From Bagarius yarrelli (Eukaryota > Chordata > Actinopteri > Siluriformes > Sisoridae): a DNA stretch of 64,000 nucleotides. Location: positions 5,443,763 to 5,507,762 of the forward strand of contig VCAZ01000008.1 of NCBI GenBank assembly GCA_005784505.1. The letters are read 5' to 3'. Shown in pieces: positions 1 to 12,868 of this stretch. The notes below the pieces were generated by a model that ran no database searches, was not told where the DNA came from, and saw only the letters and a list, made by a program, of their open reading frames with translations. How positions within the stretch are numbered: the first letter of the stretch is position 1; each line of letters opens with the position of its first letter. The translations under genes were made by a program, and so were the position numbers.

Positions 1-295
1 CCTGGTTCGTCTTATTAAAGAAACTAGATTGCACATTGCTCTTCGTTTCTGCATGCAAAGGACAGAATCCTGGTGCTGTTTGAACATTTTAGGAGCTCTT
101 TCTTATTTGCCAGCTGATAAATGTAAATCTATACACACATGCCCAAAATGAGTGCATTTAATCCAGTACATCGCGTCAAGTTTCCTCACCAAATGTACGT
201 CCAATTAGATTGCGAATGTATCACTTTGCCTTATTTCCTTATTGGTCCAGACCAAAAAAAACGAGCTAGAAGTAGGAACACACACTAAGACTGAC

Positions 296-420
296 TTATC
301 TAGTTTATACAAGGGTAAAAGACCTTGCCCTAGAGCCCATCCATTAGAGGTGGTCCCCAGATTTGAACTCATGAACTTTCAATAAACAAGTCAACAGCTT
401 AACCACTGAGTTGCTAATTT
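296..420 (-). mobile_element. SINE-A fragment (tRNA-like), minus
   Basis: Divergent minus-strand copy of the short SINE that recurs throughout the window. The reverse of the tRNA-like head is visible near 395-412 (CTTAACCACTGAG), preceded by the reversed middle part with 'ttgccctagagccc'. The 3' tail is missing or unrecognisable. Confidence 0.5.
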
Positions 421-439
421 ACTACGAGTTTTTGTCCAC

Positions 440-536
440 CCCCCCCACACTTTTTTCTGCTCTTTTTATTCTCCCTCTTTCTCTTTCTCTCTCTGTCTTT
501 CTTTCTTATTATATTTCTTATCTCTCTCTCTTGCTT
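440..536 (-). repeat. Purine-rich (GA) tract beside exon 5 donor
   Basis: On the plus strand this is a CT-rich stretch (ctct, tctt, ctttct runs). On the sense (minus) strand it is almost pure G/A and starts within a few bases of the GTAAGC donor at 538-533. Such tracts can act as splicing enhancers, but that role is only inferred here. Confidence 0.7.
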
Positions 537-538
537 AC

Positions 539-654
539 CTCCATGGTGAAGGGATCCATCTTGGATGCACGTCCATTAGCCACACACTGAAAGGTTGCAT
601 TTTGCCCTGCATTCACCTCCACATCTCCCAGCCTGGTGAAGTGTGGCACCTTAT
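539..654 (-). CDS. ptpru: ptpru exon 5: start of Ig-like domain (116 bp)
   Basis: Internal exon of a receptor-type protein tyrosine phosphatase of the R2B (MAM/Ig/FNIII) group, a single-pass membrane protein used in homophilic cell contact and tyrosine dephosphorylation. After completing a split Tyr codon with exon 4, the minus-strand translation begins KVPHFTRLGDVEVNAG and continues QNATFQCVANGRASK, the signature start of the Ig-like domain. It carries the first Ig cysteine (FQC) and an N-glycosylation sequon (NAT). The acceptor is CACTTCACAG at 664-655 and the donor is GAG/GTAAGC at 539/538. The length of 116 bp equals the known size of this exon in the family. The wording GRAS following FQCVA favours PTPRU over PTPRT, PTPRM and PTPRK. 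A run-on reading into the intron gives a false longer ORF that should be ignored. Exon 4 lies 13.3 kb upstream. Confidence 0.88.
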
Positions 655-3600
655 CTGTGAAGTGTAAAGTGAAGTACTCATGAATAGTCAGCATTTCTAA
701 TTTAAAATTGAAAGTAAATAAAAATACAATACAACAAAAAGGGGTCAACAAAGGCTGGACTAAAAATTTGCCATTTTAACTTGCTGCTTTACATAATTTA
801 ATTTTAATTCCATTATAAAGTAGTTTGTACTGTATAATGCAATGAAAATGACATAGCCAGGTTTGCTAGCATGGTGTATATTATGGAATTCCTATTGTTC
901 CTTCTGTAATTTACTATTCAGTTACTAAAATTATGCATGTATTGATGTTTGGTTGAAATCTTGGATGTTCTTTTTGGCAGATGTTTAGATGTTTAAACAA
1001 ACAAACAATTAAAAAAAAATTAAAAAACCTGATAATGTAATAATGTTATTTTTTAATTATTCTTTTATAATGTGTTAATGGATGCAGGATGCATAATATT
1101 TAGATGTAAACTGAACATTAATTCCTAGCATTTGTAAATCTGTTTTTCAGTCATGATGTTCTGTTTTTGTCCTCTTTTATCCTTGGCTATTATTTACAGC
1201 ATATGGTCCACTTGCATGCACGCATCAGTCTAAAAGCCTGCTGTGTCCAATCTTTCTGCACGTAATAAACTATTTCTTTTATTATGCTTCCTGGTCTCTC
1301 GATTCTACGGTTATCCCTATCATTCTAATAAAACTGCACTGTTTGACGGTCAACCAGAAAGATTTCCAACACAGCATGTGATGCTTTCTCAAGATATTAG
1401 GTCTAAATTAGTTCACCTGCACTAGAAATCAACCAAATAAGAGTAAATTATTCTAATGGAACTGAAATAAAATGTTCTAAATGAATACAAATACACTTAT
1501 AAATATCTGATGCTGTCGTCAGTGTTTTGCTTTAAATAGATTGAGATAAAAACAGACTTAGCTTCATAATAGACCCTTATTTCTAGCATGTTTGTATACA
1601 AACTGGTTTATTATTTACGAAAAATATTCTTCATTTATATTGCTGCTACATTAAAGCTCCACACTGTGCACAAAGTTTAGCTTATGTCTTTAAACCTTTC
1701 TGTCGTTTACCCTTGTAGATGATATAAACTAATAAAATAAATCCTCCAGTTGTCTTCTGTCTGTTGTTAAAGTTTTATATTAAAAATATGATTTCATTTT
1801 TTATGCATATGAGTAAAATTATAGTGTCACCCACATTTAAGTGTTTTTTCATCATAACATTTCTTCTGGTACAACAACGATCTGACAACATTATTAGTGT
1901 CCATCTTACTTTCATATAAGACAGGTGAGTCCTTAAGGAAGGCCCTTAACTGCTCGGTTGTATTAATGAACAAATGTAAATCGTTCTTAAATACTGTTAT
2001 TTGCCAAGTATAATCTAAGACACATAAATTAAATATTATTGTATCATTCTATGATTCAAACCAATAGCCATGTTTGCCAACAGGCTAGCTAGCGGAACAC
2101 TAACTCCAAAATAACTCGAACTGTGAATTGGTATTTTGCTTCTGGTTGACAAAAATATATTTATTCATTAATTTTTTTGTGCTCATCCTAAACAGAATGG
2201 CTACTTTTGGGGGGTCTAGATAGGGGCCATTGCAGTGCACAAGCACATGCTACAGACAATTTTGATTTGCCAAATAGCCAAGGTTTCTGGTCTGGGAAAG
2301 AACACTAGAACACCTGGAGTAAAGCCCTAAAGCGAAGAGTAAACAGGGAAACGTCATCGGAACAGCTGGCATTCAACCCCAACTCTCAGGGGTGCATAGC
2401 AAACAAATATGCCATCTTTATCAACAGGAAATGTACCCCAGGACTAGTTCTGAAAAGTAAAACTACAAATATTGGACCTCACTGAACAGAGCTGATTCGA
2501 CTTATAGGTTAAATTAAAATTAATTTTACACAGCAGTTTTTGGATAAGCCACATGTAACAATATGGCTGAACTAAAATATCGACATTACAAGTCAATTGT
2601 GTAAGTCTTTATTTAGTTGTTTTAAATTAGATTTTGTTGAAAGTCTAAAAAAATTATAAACAAAGCTGGCGCCTAGCTATATCTCACCATGTTCAATGTT
2701 TTTAATACTATACTATATATTTTAATGAAAAATTTGAAATCCAGGTTCAAATCTAAACTTTGCAGTAATGTAATCTTACTGTTCAAATCTGGGTTTTGGT
2801 TTTTTTTTTGTCATTTTATATTCACATATTGTTATGTCTCATTTATTCCTGTTAGGCTTTGCCTTGCCTTCTGCTCTGTTTTTTTGCCATTATAATCTGA
2901 GACGCTTCTTGTCACAGAAAAAAAGAATCTTGTGGGATGAGTGAAAAGCAATTTGAGACATTTTGAGAGAGGAAAAAAAAATCTTTTTTTTTTTTTCTTA
3001 CCGTCACAAAATGTCTCAAATTGCTTTTCATTCTGTTTAACTGACTGATTAATTGATTTATTAACTGATTGATTAATAGTGTTCAACTTGTAACAATTCA
3101 GCTCTAACCTTTTTCAAGTCAAAACCAGAATATTAACGTTGACAGTTAAATCTATAATTGCAAAATCTGGAAAAAGACTGATAATACGCATCCCACATAC
3201 AGATTAAGATGACATCGTTAAAGGAAATGTGAAAAAAATGAGTTACTGAATAGACACAATGTTATCTCAATATGTTTTGCGATAATTCTGTGCTGGGCGC
3301 CATATCAAATCTGCCACTGTATAGAATTTTATTACTTGTCTAATAGCTTTTTTTTCTCTATAAATCGACCTTTTTCAGACCTGATTAACATATCTTCTGT
3401 AAACTACTCAATTGTTTTGTGACAGTTCATTGCATTGAATTTCACCCTGCATTAACAGTGGGGCATTAACTATAAGCCCTCATGTGCACTTTTGTTCATC
3501 TTACCTGTGCATGATCGTGATACAGATGATTCTGGCACTCACAAAAAAACAACAGGAAGGCATTTCTAACTATTATTCATTTGCTCATTATTATAATCAT

Positions 3601-3754
3601 ACATGTCTTCTACTTTTTATTTCCCCATTTTTTTCTTTAATAACTGCTTTGGTCTGGCCAAAGCCGGGGGGGGGTTTGTTGTCCTGGGAACACTGTGGGT
3701 GAAGCAGCATATTTCACTTTTTTATTATTCATGTTTTTATCCATAATTATAATA

Positions 3755-6700
3755 TGTGTGTTTTACTGTGTTGTATCGTATTACATTGTGTTGTATTGCA
3801 TGTTGTTATATTCTGTTGTATGCTATCATATAGTATCGTGTGTTGTGTTGTACTGTATAGTACGGTATGGTAAAGTGTGATATGGTTATAGTATTGTTTT
3901 TATTGTGGTGTATAGTACGGTATGGTGTCATGTTATTTTTTTGTGTTTTATTGTACTGTATGGTATAGTATAGTGTTTGTTTGGTGTTATTAGGATATGG
4001 TATGGTATGGTATGGTATGGTATACTATTGTGTTGTATGATATTGTATGGTATAATACAGTTTTGTGTTACATAGTATAGTATACTTTTGTGTTGGTTTT
4101 TGTGCTGTGCAGTATTGTATGGTGCTGTGTTCTATGTTATGTTACAAAAGGGTATATGTTAGGTTATGGTGTTGTGTTGACTTGTATTTTGTTTTGTTTT
4201 GTTTTGGTATGGAATAATGCTGTGTGTTGTGTTGTGTTTTTGAGTTGTATGATACGGTATAGAATAGTATGGTAGGGTATAGTATGAAGTGTTTTTGTGT
4301 TGTATGGTATAGTATCGTATGGTAAGTGTTGTGTTTTTGTGTTGTATAGTATGGTATAGGGTTGTGTTTTTGTATGGTATGGTATAGTATGGTATGGTAT
4401 GGGGGGTTTTGTGTTGTATGGTAAGATATTCTATTGTATAATAAGTGTTGGTTTTTTGTTGTATGGTAGGGTATGGTATGGTATGGTATAGTATATATGG
4501 TATGGTGTTGTATTTTTGTTTTGTAAAGTATGGTATGGTATTATATATAATAAGTGTTGTATTTTTGTGTTGCATAATATGTTATGATATGGTATGGTAA
4601 AGTGTTGTGTTTTTGTGTTGTATAATATGGTATGGTATGGTATGGTATGGTATGGTAAAGTGTTGTGTTTTTGTGTTGTATAATATGGTATGGTATGGTC
4701 TGTATGGTATGGTATGGTATGGTATGGTAAAGTTTGTTTTGTATTTGTTGGTAAAGTTTGTGTTGTATGGTTGTATAATATGGCATGGTACGGTATGGTA
4801 TGGTATGGTATGGTATGGTATGGTATGGTATGGTATGGTAAGTGTTTGGTGTTGTTTGTGTATACTGGTATGGTTATGGGTGTATGGTAAAGGTTTTTTG
4901 TGTTGTATACGTGTTTTTGGTATAATATGGTATGGTATGGTATATGGTATGGTAGGGTAAAGTGTTTAAAGTTTGTTGGGGTTGTATAATATGGTATGGT
5001 CTATTGTTTTTGTATGGGTATGGTATGGTATGGTATGTATGGTATGGTATGGTAAGTATGGTAAAGTTTTTGTGTTGTATAATATTGGGTAAAGTTGGTA
5101 AATGTTGGTGTGTTGTTTTTTTGTGTGTTATATGGTATAATATGGTATGGTATGGTATGGTATGGTAAAGGTTGTGTTTTGTGTTGTTTGGTTGTATGGT
5201 ATGGTATATGGTATGGTATGGTATGGTACAGTATATAGGTAGGTATGGTATGGTATGTATGGTAAAGTTTTTGTGTTGTATAATATGGTGGTATGGTAAA
5301 GTGTTTGTGTTTGTGTTTTGGTGTATGTTGTTAGGATGGTATGGTATGGTATGGTATGGTATGGTATGGTAAGTGTTGTGTTTTTGTGTGTATAATATGG
5401 TATGGTATGGTATGGTAAGTTGTTGTGTTTTTGTGTTGTCTAATATGGTATGGTATGGTATGGTTGGTAAATGGTTGGAAGGTGTATCTGGTAATGTTGT
5501 GTATTTTGTGTTGTATAATATGGTATGGTATGGTATGGTATGGTATGGTATGGTATGTAATAGGTAAGTGGTTGGTTTGTTGGTATAATGGGTGGGTTGT
5601 ATATGGTAATGGTAACTGGTATGGTTGGTATGGTAAAGTGGTTGTGTTTTTTGTGTTGTATAATATGGTAGGTATGGTATGGTATGGAATGGTAGTGTGT
5701 CTATGGTATGGGTATGGGTTAGGGTATGGTATGGTTATGGTAGTTTATATGTGTATGGTATAAGTATGGTATGGTAAAGTGTGTGTGTTTGTGTGGTATT
5801 ATGGTATGGTATGGTATGGTATGGTATGGTTAAAGTGTTGTGTTTTGTGTTGTATGGATATATGGTATGGTATGTATATGGTATGTATGGTATGGGTAAT
5901 ATGTGTGTTGTGGTTTTGTGTTGTAGGTATGGGGAGGTTGGATGGTATGGGATGGTAAAGTAACTAATGGTCTGGTATGGTATGGTCTGGATGGGTATGG
6001 TATGGTGTGTTGGTATGGTTTGGTTGTATGGTATGGTTTGTTGGTATGATAATGGTTATGGTAACGTGTTGTGTTTTTGTGTTGTATAATATGGCATGGT
6101 ATGGTATGGTATGGTATGGTATGGTATGGTATGGTGGTTGTGTATAATATGGTTATATGGTTGGTATGGTATGATAGTGTTGTGTTTTTGTGTTGTATAA
6201 TATGGCAAGGTGGTATGGTATGGTATGGTATGGTATGTATGAAATGTGTTGTTGGTTTTTGTGGTTGGTATGGAATATGGTATGGTATGGTATGGGTATG
6301 GTATGGTAAAGTGGTATGGATGGTTTAAAGTGTTGTGTTTTGTGTGTTGGTGTTGTATAATATGGTATGGTAGGTATGGTCTGGGTATGTATGGTGGTAG
6401 TATGGTTGGTAAAGTGTTTTGTGTTTTTGGTTGTAATATGTATGGTATGGTATGGTATGGTATGGTATGGTAAGTGTTGTGTTTTTGGGTTGTATAATAT
6501 GGGTATGTATGGTATGGTATGGTATGTATGGTATGGTATGGTATGATAAAGTGTTGTGTTTTTGTGTTGTATAATATGGTATGGTACGGTATGGTATGGT
6601 ATGGTATGGTATGGTATGGTTGTGTGTTTTGTGTTGTGTAATATGTATGGTATGGTATGGTATGGTATGGTATGGTATGGTATGGTATGGTATGGTATGG

Positions 6701-6862
6701 TAAAGTGTTGTGTTTTTGGGTTGTATAATATGGCATGGTACGGTATGGTATGGTATGGTATGGTATGGTATAGTATGGTATTGTATGATAAAGTGTTGTG
6801 TTTTTGTGTTGTATGGTATGGTATATTGTTGGGTTCTTTTGTGTTGTCTGGTATGGTGTGGT
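3755..6862. repeat. TATGG pentanucleotide satellite, about 3.1 kb
   Basis: Long tandem array of TATGG (plus strand; CCATA on the gene's sense strand). Runs of pure TATGG are separated many times by a spacer of about 32 nt of the form AAAGTGTTGTGTTTTTGTG followed by TTGTATAATATGG, giving a composite higher-order pattern with a variable number of pentamers. The left flank (3755-4500) is a degenerate G/T-rich version (tgttgtat, tatggtat, tatagtat), while the interior is more regular. The plus strand contains almost no C. All long reading frames here on both strands (repeats of YGMVW and YHTIP) come from the 5-bp period and are not genes. Confidence 0.97.
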
Positions 6863-7058
6863 AAGATTTTAGTTCATTTTTGTCAAATACCAAAAAACAA
6901 AACAAACCCATGTATAACAATGAGGAACAGAGGAATTTGGCAAGGTTCATGCAACACATCAGCTGAAAATAGACATAATTGGATTATACAACTTGCAAGG
7001 TTAAACTAATAATACATGCTGATCACACACCAGAAGACTACTATCTAAAAACGCTTCA

Positions 7059-7074
7059 CCCCCCCCCCCCCCCC
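7059..7074. repeat. Poly-C run (16)
   Basis: Uninterrupted run of 16 C on the plus strand, about 200 bp beyond the satellite; on the sense strand it is poly-G. Its exact length is likely to be unstable in sequencing. Confidence 0.9.
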
Positions 7075-8834
7075 GTAGCTCTTTTACACGTTCATTTAAG
7101 TGTTACAACAGTTTTTTTCTTCTTCTTCTCCAAAGACCTTGACAACAACGGATCATGTTTATTTGTCCTTTTAAGAACCTGAATGATTTAATTTGTTTGA
7201 GCACTAAAATAAGTGATGCAGTGCTAACAAAACGGCAAAGACTTTAACTGTTCAAAATAAACAGCACCCCCCAATCGAGTTTATCTTAAAATGTTTTATA
7301 TTTCTGCTGAGAAAATGAATAAAAATCAGTCAGCAGATTAATTTAATTTAACATTACTTAAAAACTAATCCAATTATAGTGTTTGATTTACTAGCACATT
7401 ACATAACCGGACCAGATGCACTGCTTATAAAAATAAAGTAAAATAAAATAAACACAAAAAAAAACAGAATAGAAAAGAAAAACATACCTAAAAAGAATAA
7501 AACCAAAAGACACAAAGTGATTCTTGACTTATTGCACCAATCTTTCATTTGTACATTTGTGGCATTTACTTTTATTTAAAAAACACTGAAACCTCTTTAT
7601 AACAATAAGTTAGACATTTTAATAACATCTAAGTTGTATTATTTCTTTTTTTTATCAAGATTATTTAATTACTGTTCATCTTGTTCTTTTTTTCAGATCC
7701 TCTATTTGTATAATTTTATCACTTTATATCACGTATTCTTGTTTTATCTGTGCTTGGCTTCCTCTCTATGCTTAATTATTTATATATTTTATTATTATTG
7801 CTGCTCATGTTATGTCCCCACTTGATTCTTATATATTTTATTGTCTTTTTCATTTCCTTGGAAAGCACTTTCAGCTGTAAAAAAAAGTTGCTTCACATAG
7901 AAAAATATTTACGGTTATGCGGTGGGTGGTGGTGGTGGGGGGATCTTTGATACCAAGCAGCATGGATAAATAAAATAATTGTACACAGGTAGCTACTAAA
8001 AATAACAGTTTCAAAGGTGCCACAAGATTCTCTTTGTGAAATGTCAGTTATATTATAATGAAGAGGGCTGTCTACCACAGTACACGCTAGACTAAGCACT
8101 CTATGCTCTCTATATCTGTCCTACCCTAAGCTCCCCACCACTGCCCTCATAGACACTCCAATTTTAGAGCCTTTGCATTTTCTTTCTCCTGCCTCTTGTT
8201 AGAGCAAGGGAGCCCTCATGCTTAATGTCCAAGCTACACAGACTCGTAGCCCGACTTTACCAGCTGCTAAATTGATCGATAAATGTTTAAGATTTTAAAT
8301 TGTCTCACTGTTGAGTTTATGTCTATTGTGTGCCATAAGTGGTTCCAATCAAGGACTTAAACATCAACATTATCTGAGTTCTGCATCTGGTAGCTGAACA
8401 AGCTGGATATATTTTTCCAGCAACACATCGAACAACAATTACATTGCACTAACAGGCTATTATACCTAACTACCATAACGCTATGTAAAAGCAGCAAGCA
8501 ACTAAATAATTCCAATTTATCAACTATTGTAACAACCAGTTCATTCGGTTTAAACGTCTGTAAATCAGTAGCAACATAAAAGAAATGCAATTACAGTAGT
8601 AGTCTTCCCTTTTCTTTGTTGCGTTGTTTAAGGTCATGACCTTTGAACTTTTGTGTAAGGTTAACCCCTGTAATGACTGCTTACTGGATTTGTCTAAATA
8701 AATGCATGCAAAGTTTTTGTTTGACTTGTAATCTACAGACTAACAGCACTTTGTAGACTTTTGCTTTCATCTGCATTGAAAGAATTCTACTAAAAATATA
8801 CTGTATCTAGAACTCCGGGTTTGTTCATAAAATT

Positions 8835-9215
8835 ACCAGTACACCCTCAAACTGTTGCCACAAATTCTAAAGCACTTTTTGTCTAGAATTTCTATGTAAT
8901 ACATTATTTCTTAACCAGAATTAAGAGACAAACACTGTTTCAGCATGACAAAGCCCCTGAGCTTTATAAAGACATGGTGTGTTCTGATTAAAGTGGATGA
9001 ACTTTAGAGCCCTGACTCTGACTCAACCCCACTGAATATCTTGGAACAAAGACTGCACCACATACCTGCCTGATCCGACTAATAATATTGTGGCGGAATG
9101 AAGAAATCTCTACAACACAGTCTGGTGCAAAACCTTTCCAAAAGTGTCGTGGAGATTAATAGGGTAACCAAAAAGCACATGGTCCCAATACTTTTGTTTA
9201 TAGAGTTATAAGCTT
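8835..9215 (+). mobile_element. Tc1/mariner-like transposon remnant, 3' part
   Basis: Contains a decayed transposase region. TTTCAGCATGACAAAGCCCC resembles the FQHDNAP-type motif of fish Tc1-like transposases, followed by a CTGACTCAACCCCACTGAA stretch (S.D.NP-like). The right end, TGGTCCCAATACTTTTG followed by TTTATAGAGTTATA, matches the ends seen at 31260-31310 and, reversed, at 40870. It is truncated at the 5' end with many substitutions and no intact ORF. Confidence 0.72.
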
Positions 9216-9496
9216 TCAATCTACAGTTTAGGCAAGCGCATAGCTTTACCTGGTTGCTTGACCTGTTTTTTTTTTTACCAGAAAGTAAGACTCGGCCATA
9301 TGATAACATTTCTGGATGATTCCACTATGGTATGATTTATACAAAATAAAGATAAACCTACAGGACAAAGATGAGTGATCGATCTGTTGGTATAGTGTGT
9401 AAACAACAACCACACACAAATGCTATTAAGACCAAAGGGCTTACTTTTGAGTCATGGAAAGAGGAGGTTCAAGAAGAAGGAAATCCTAAACACTTG

Positions 9497-9668
9497 CAGA
9501 CAGGGGCGCCAATCAGGGGGGTAGAGTTTGGATGATTCTAAGGGCTCATGTACTTTTGAGGCCCCTGGAGAACTGTTTTATTAAAAGTAACCGTGCGGAA
9601 TGGGTGTGGTAGGGGTCGAACGATATAGACTTTCATATGGCCCAAAATTGCTAGCAGCACCTGCAGCA
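9497..9668 (-). mobile_element. MITE-C copy 1 (minus)
   Basis: Reverse-oriented copy of a short element also present at 26050-26215 and 52785-52985. Shared landmarks in the element's orientation: GCTGCTAGCAATTTT near one end, CCCCTACCACACCCATTC in the middle, and AGGGGC plus GGCGCC-type ends. The ends are imperfect inverted repeats. Confidence 0.6.
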
Positions 9669-10629
9669 TTATGTGGAAAGCACAACAATCTTTAACAATC
9701 CTCAACAATCCTTTTTAGGAGTCTTGTATGCTTTGGAATAAATATCACCATTTTGGATTAAGTTTACTGACCAGATGCATCACGGTGCACTTTGGCAACC
9801 CGTCTGCACATAACCTCAGGCTTTTGCAACAGATCATTACAATGGCTTCCAAAATCACCAGTACTGAGATGCTATCATTTCTCCTGTCCTCCCTTTGGCA
9901 AATGTTTCGGAAATATCAAGGCGAACACCACTTGCATCGAAAGCGGCTATATTTTCCAGGAGGGCTTTGGCATTATCATCAGCAGAGAAAAACTACCATC
10001 TCCATGTTATTTCTCTCCACTACCATAGGGAACCTTATTTCATTCTTTCATATTTTAATGTGTTGTGTTGAATGTTGTAATTATTTGTATAAAAATGTCA
10101 CTTTTTATTGCACGCAGTAATTATTTTTATTGTTATTAGCTGGGTGTATTATATTGTTGTTCTGTGTCTCTGTTTGAATTAATTAAGGGTTTATACATTC
10201 TCTATGTTTTTATTTTTGTGACACTACCAGGCCTGTTAATCGTCATTTTTTTAAACTGTTTTTTTTTTTTTTTTACTTTGTATGTTCCCTGTTCTTCAAA
10301 TTCAAGTTTGCCTCTCTGTGATTTTTTTTGGAGTAACTGAAGAAACAATGGTGAAACAAACATACAATTATTATTAAAAAAAAACCCTTTCTATTAACTG
10401 AGTAAAAAAAAAATGAGGTTTTGGACTAACTAGACAAATTATAATGCCATGTCTTTCTTTTAACAGGAACCAGTTTTCTTTCAGGCTTAAAATTAACGAG
10501 GAGTACATTTGATATAATTTCAGAACACACATTACCAACTAGGAGTTTTAGGATTCACATTTCTCTGGCTGTCCTCTAGTTCAAAAAAGAAGGATGAAGG
10601 TGTAATTCCTATAATTAAACTGTGTGTTC

Positions 10630-11480
10630 TACAGCCTCTCTCCTCCAACAGGGTTCTAAACAATATCTTTCCAGGGACTTCACAACTTCCTAAAAACCAC
10701 AGTTGTTAAACCCATCCTAAAAAAGAATAATCTAGATAAAATCATCCCTTTATAGGCAAGATTAAAACGTTGTTTTTAATCAACCGAACAACTATTTAAA
10801 CTCAAATGGACACCTGGACAATTTTAAATCTGGTTTCCAACCACATCACAGCACAGAGACAGCGCTCATAAATGATAATGATAATAAATGATAGGCACTT
10901 AAATTCTGATTCTGGCAAAATATCAGTGCTAGTACTTCAAGTTCTCAGTGCTGTGTTTGACACTGTCTCTCATGACACACTTCTCCTCAAATGGTTTATG
11001 TCAAATGGTTTTTGTCATACTTAGAAGGGAAAGGTTTTTATGCGACTGTAGGAGAACAACAAGTCTGAGTGGACGTCCGTGCCATGTGGAGTCCCACAGG
11101 GCTCAATTCTTGCGCTGCTCGTATTCAACCCGTATATGCTCCCACTGAGTCAAATAATGATAGAACCAAATTGCCTATCACAGCTGCGCAGATGATACCC
11201 AGGTTTAGCTTTTCTTATCGCCAAATGACTACAACCCTATTGCCTACCTCTGCAAATGCTTTGATGAAATTAACAGTTGGATGTGCCAAAACTTTCTTTA
11301 AGGAGAAAACCGAAGTGATTGCCTTTGGAAACAAATATGAAGTTCTCAAGGTGAATCCATACCATGAGTATAGGGGTCCAAGAACTGAAAATCCAGTCAG
11401 GAATCTTGGATTCTGGCGTCAGCTTATCATTCCATCGCCTTAAAAACATTGCAAGTATGCGAAAAGTTGCTGGATGACCT
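10630..11480 (+). pseudogene. Non-LTR retrotransposon (L2/CR1-type) RT pseudogene
   Basis: Reverse-transcriptase remains can be read across shifted frames. About 10930-10980 gives LQVLSAVFDTVSHDTLL, the LDLSAAFDTVDH block. About 11083-11160 gives CGVPQGSILALLVFNPYMLP. About 11180-11210 gives HSCADDTQV, the catalytic YADD box with Tyr replaced by Cys. About 11264-11335 gives EINSWMCQNF and KTEVIAFGNK, the region beyond the palm. Frameshifts and stops (for example after NFL) break the frame, so it is dead. The upstream part near 10690 (VVKPILKKNNLDK) marks the 5' limit of what I recognise. This is the domain order of L2/CR1-clade LINEs; the exact family is not assigned. Confidence 0.82.
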
Positions 11481-12631
11481 ATCATTTACACCTGAATTTT
11501 GTAGTACGCTTACCATATACATTTTACTTTCCCATAAGGCCACAGTAGAGACAACTCGTCAAATGCGAGTGGCGGAAAACACGGATGTGACATTTTTCAA
11601 ATGCTTTAATTATCTTTCAATACTTGTGATTAAATTGTGATCATTTAACATTATCCAAATAAACATTATCCAACTTTAAAGACATATACTGCTGCGATGA
11701 CATACTGGATTAATATCATGTGTTTAAATTCTATTTTTTACTACCTGTACCCATACTACAGTATATAACTTACTTCTTTAACAGTCTAGAAGTACATACT
11801 TACTCAAATGTAGTGCAGACTTAAGTAGTATACAATTTTGGATAAAGTCCCAATCACTTTTTGCCTTGCTTTTTAAATGTTATTGCTGATATTGTTATGT
11901 CAGTCTAGTTGTAGCCTTGTTCCTTTGTTTTTTAGTAATAGCTTAGTTTCATGTTTAGTTTTGGGTGGTTTCCATCCACCTTAAACTCCATTTGCTAACA
12001 TACCAGAGGTTCACATTATTATACAGGTACCATATAATCTACATCTACCACTTTTAAAAACACATTATGTTTTTAAGGGTCTGTAATTACATTAAATGAT
12101 GTTATCTGTGGGCCCTATTATTAATATTAGAAGGTATAAACTGTCGTTCAGTCACACACCTTTTTTTAAATTATATTTTAATTAACAAAAATTGTCATGC
12201 CAGACTGATCTGACAATTCAACATCTTCTGGAGAAACTACTGACACTGCTAATGTGAAACAGTAAATACTTTACCTCAAAGAACTTGCTTTAACATATCA
12301 ATGATTCAGACTTAGGCTTAGTGTATGTAGGGAAGATGTTATAATATAAACGCTTTGATAAGAGAGCTTGAAAAGAAAAGGGTGTTCAGATCACACACCG
12401 CCTGGATCGATTAGGCAAGCAGGGATCAAGATGTACTGAGATTGCTGGGGATAAAAAAAGCTTTCTTTTCAACTCTGTTATACTTTTCAGAAATTCTTGC
12501 GTTCTACAAGCTGAGAGATCAGAGAACCATATGCTCAGTGATCCATGGGCCAAAAAAAAAAAAAAAAATCAAAGATCACCATATCATTTCAGATACAATG
12601 ATTTTTGACATGTTTTTGACATGACTCACAA

Positions 12632-12831
12632 CAGTGGGGCAGCACAGTGGCTTAGTGGCTAGCACTGTTGCCTTTCAGTATGAGGGTCCCAGGTTCAATG
12701 TTCCCAGCAGGGGTCTTTTGTGTGTGAAGTTAGCATGTTCTCCCTGTGGTTATATTATTTACTCCAGTTTCTTCCCACTGTCCGAAAACAAGTATGTTAG
12801 GTTGATTGGTGATTCTAAATTGTCTATAGGA

Positions 12832-12868
<37 letters not shown>

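Larger units (their letters stand above)
1..538 (-). other. ptpru: Start of ptpru intron 5 (downstream of exon 5)
   Basis: Non-coding sequence following the exon 5 donor on the minus strand. It holds a purine-rich tract (sense strand) next to the donor and a worn SINE fragment at 296-420. I see nothing else in 1-295; exon 6 of the gene must lie beyond the left edge. Confidence 0.75.

Noticed and set aside
1243..1425. 60-codon plus-strand frame with a hydrophobic start, possible small secreted peptide or LTR end
   Set aside because: No recognisable family and no partner LTR or splice site. AATAAA-like words are frequent in this AT-rich sequence.
3755..6862. Interstitial telomeric sequence
   Set aside because: The unit TATGG is not a rotation of TTAGGG (vertebrate) or TTAGG (arthropod), so this is a satellite, not telomere repeats.
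6056..6959. Long minus-strand frames rich in YHTIP and plus-strand frames rich in YGMVW
   Set aside because: They are translations of the TATGG/CCATA pentamer, whose 5-bp period rarely makes stops in some frames. There is no start context, splice structure or domain.
9728..10120. 130-codon plus-strand frame
   Set aside because: No domain recognised. Nearby sequence is MITE and LINE debris, and the overlapping second frame also stays open, so chance or element-derived sequence is more likely.
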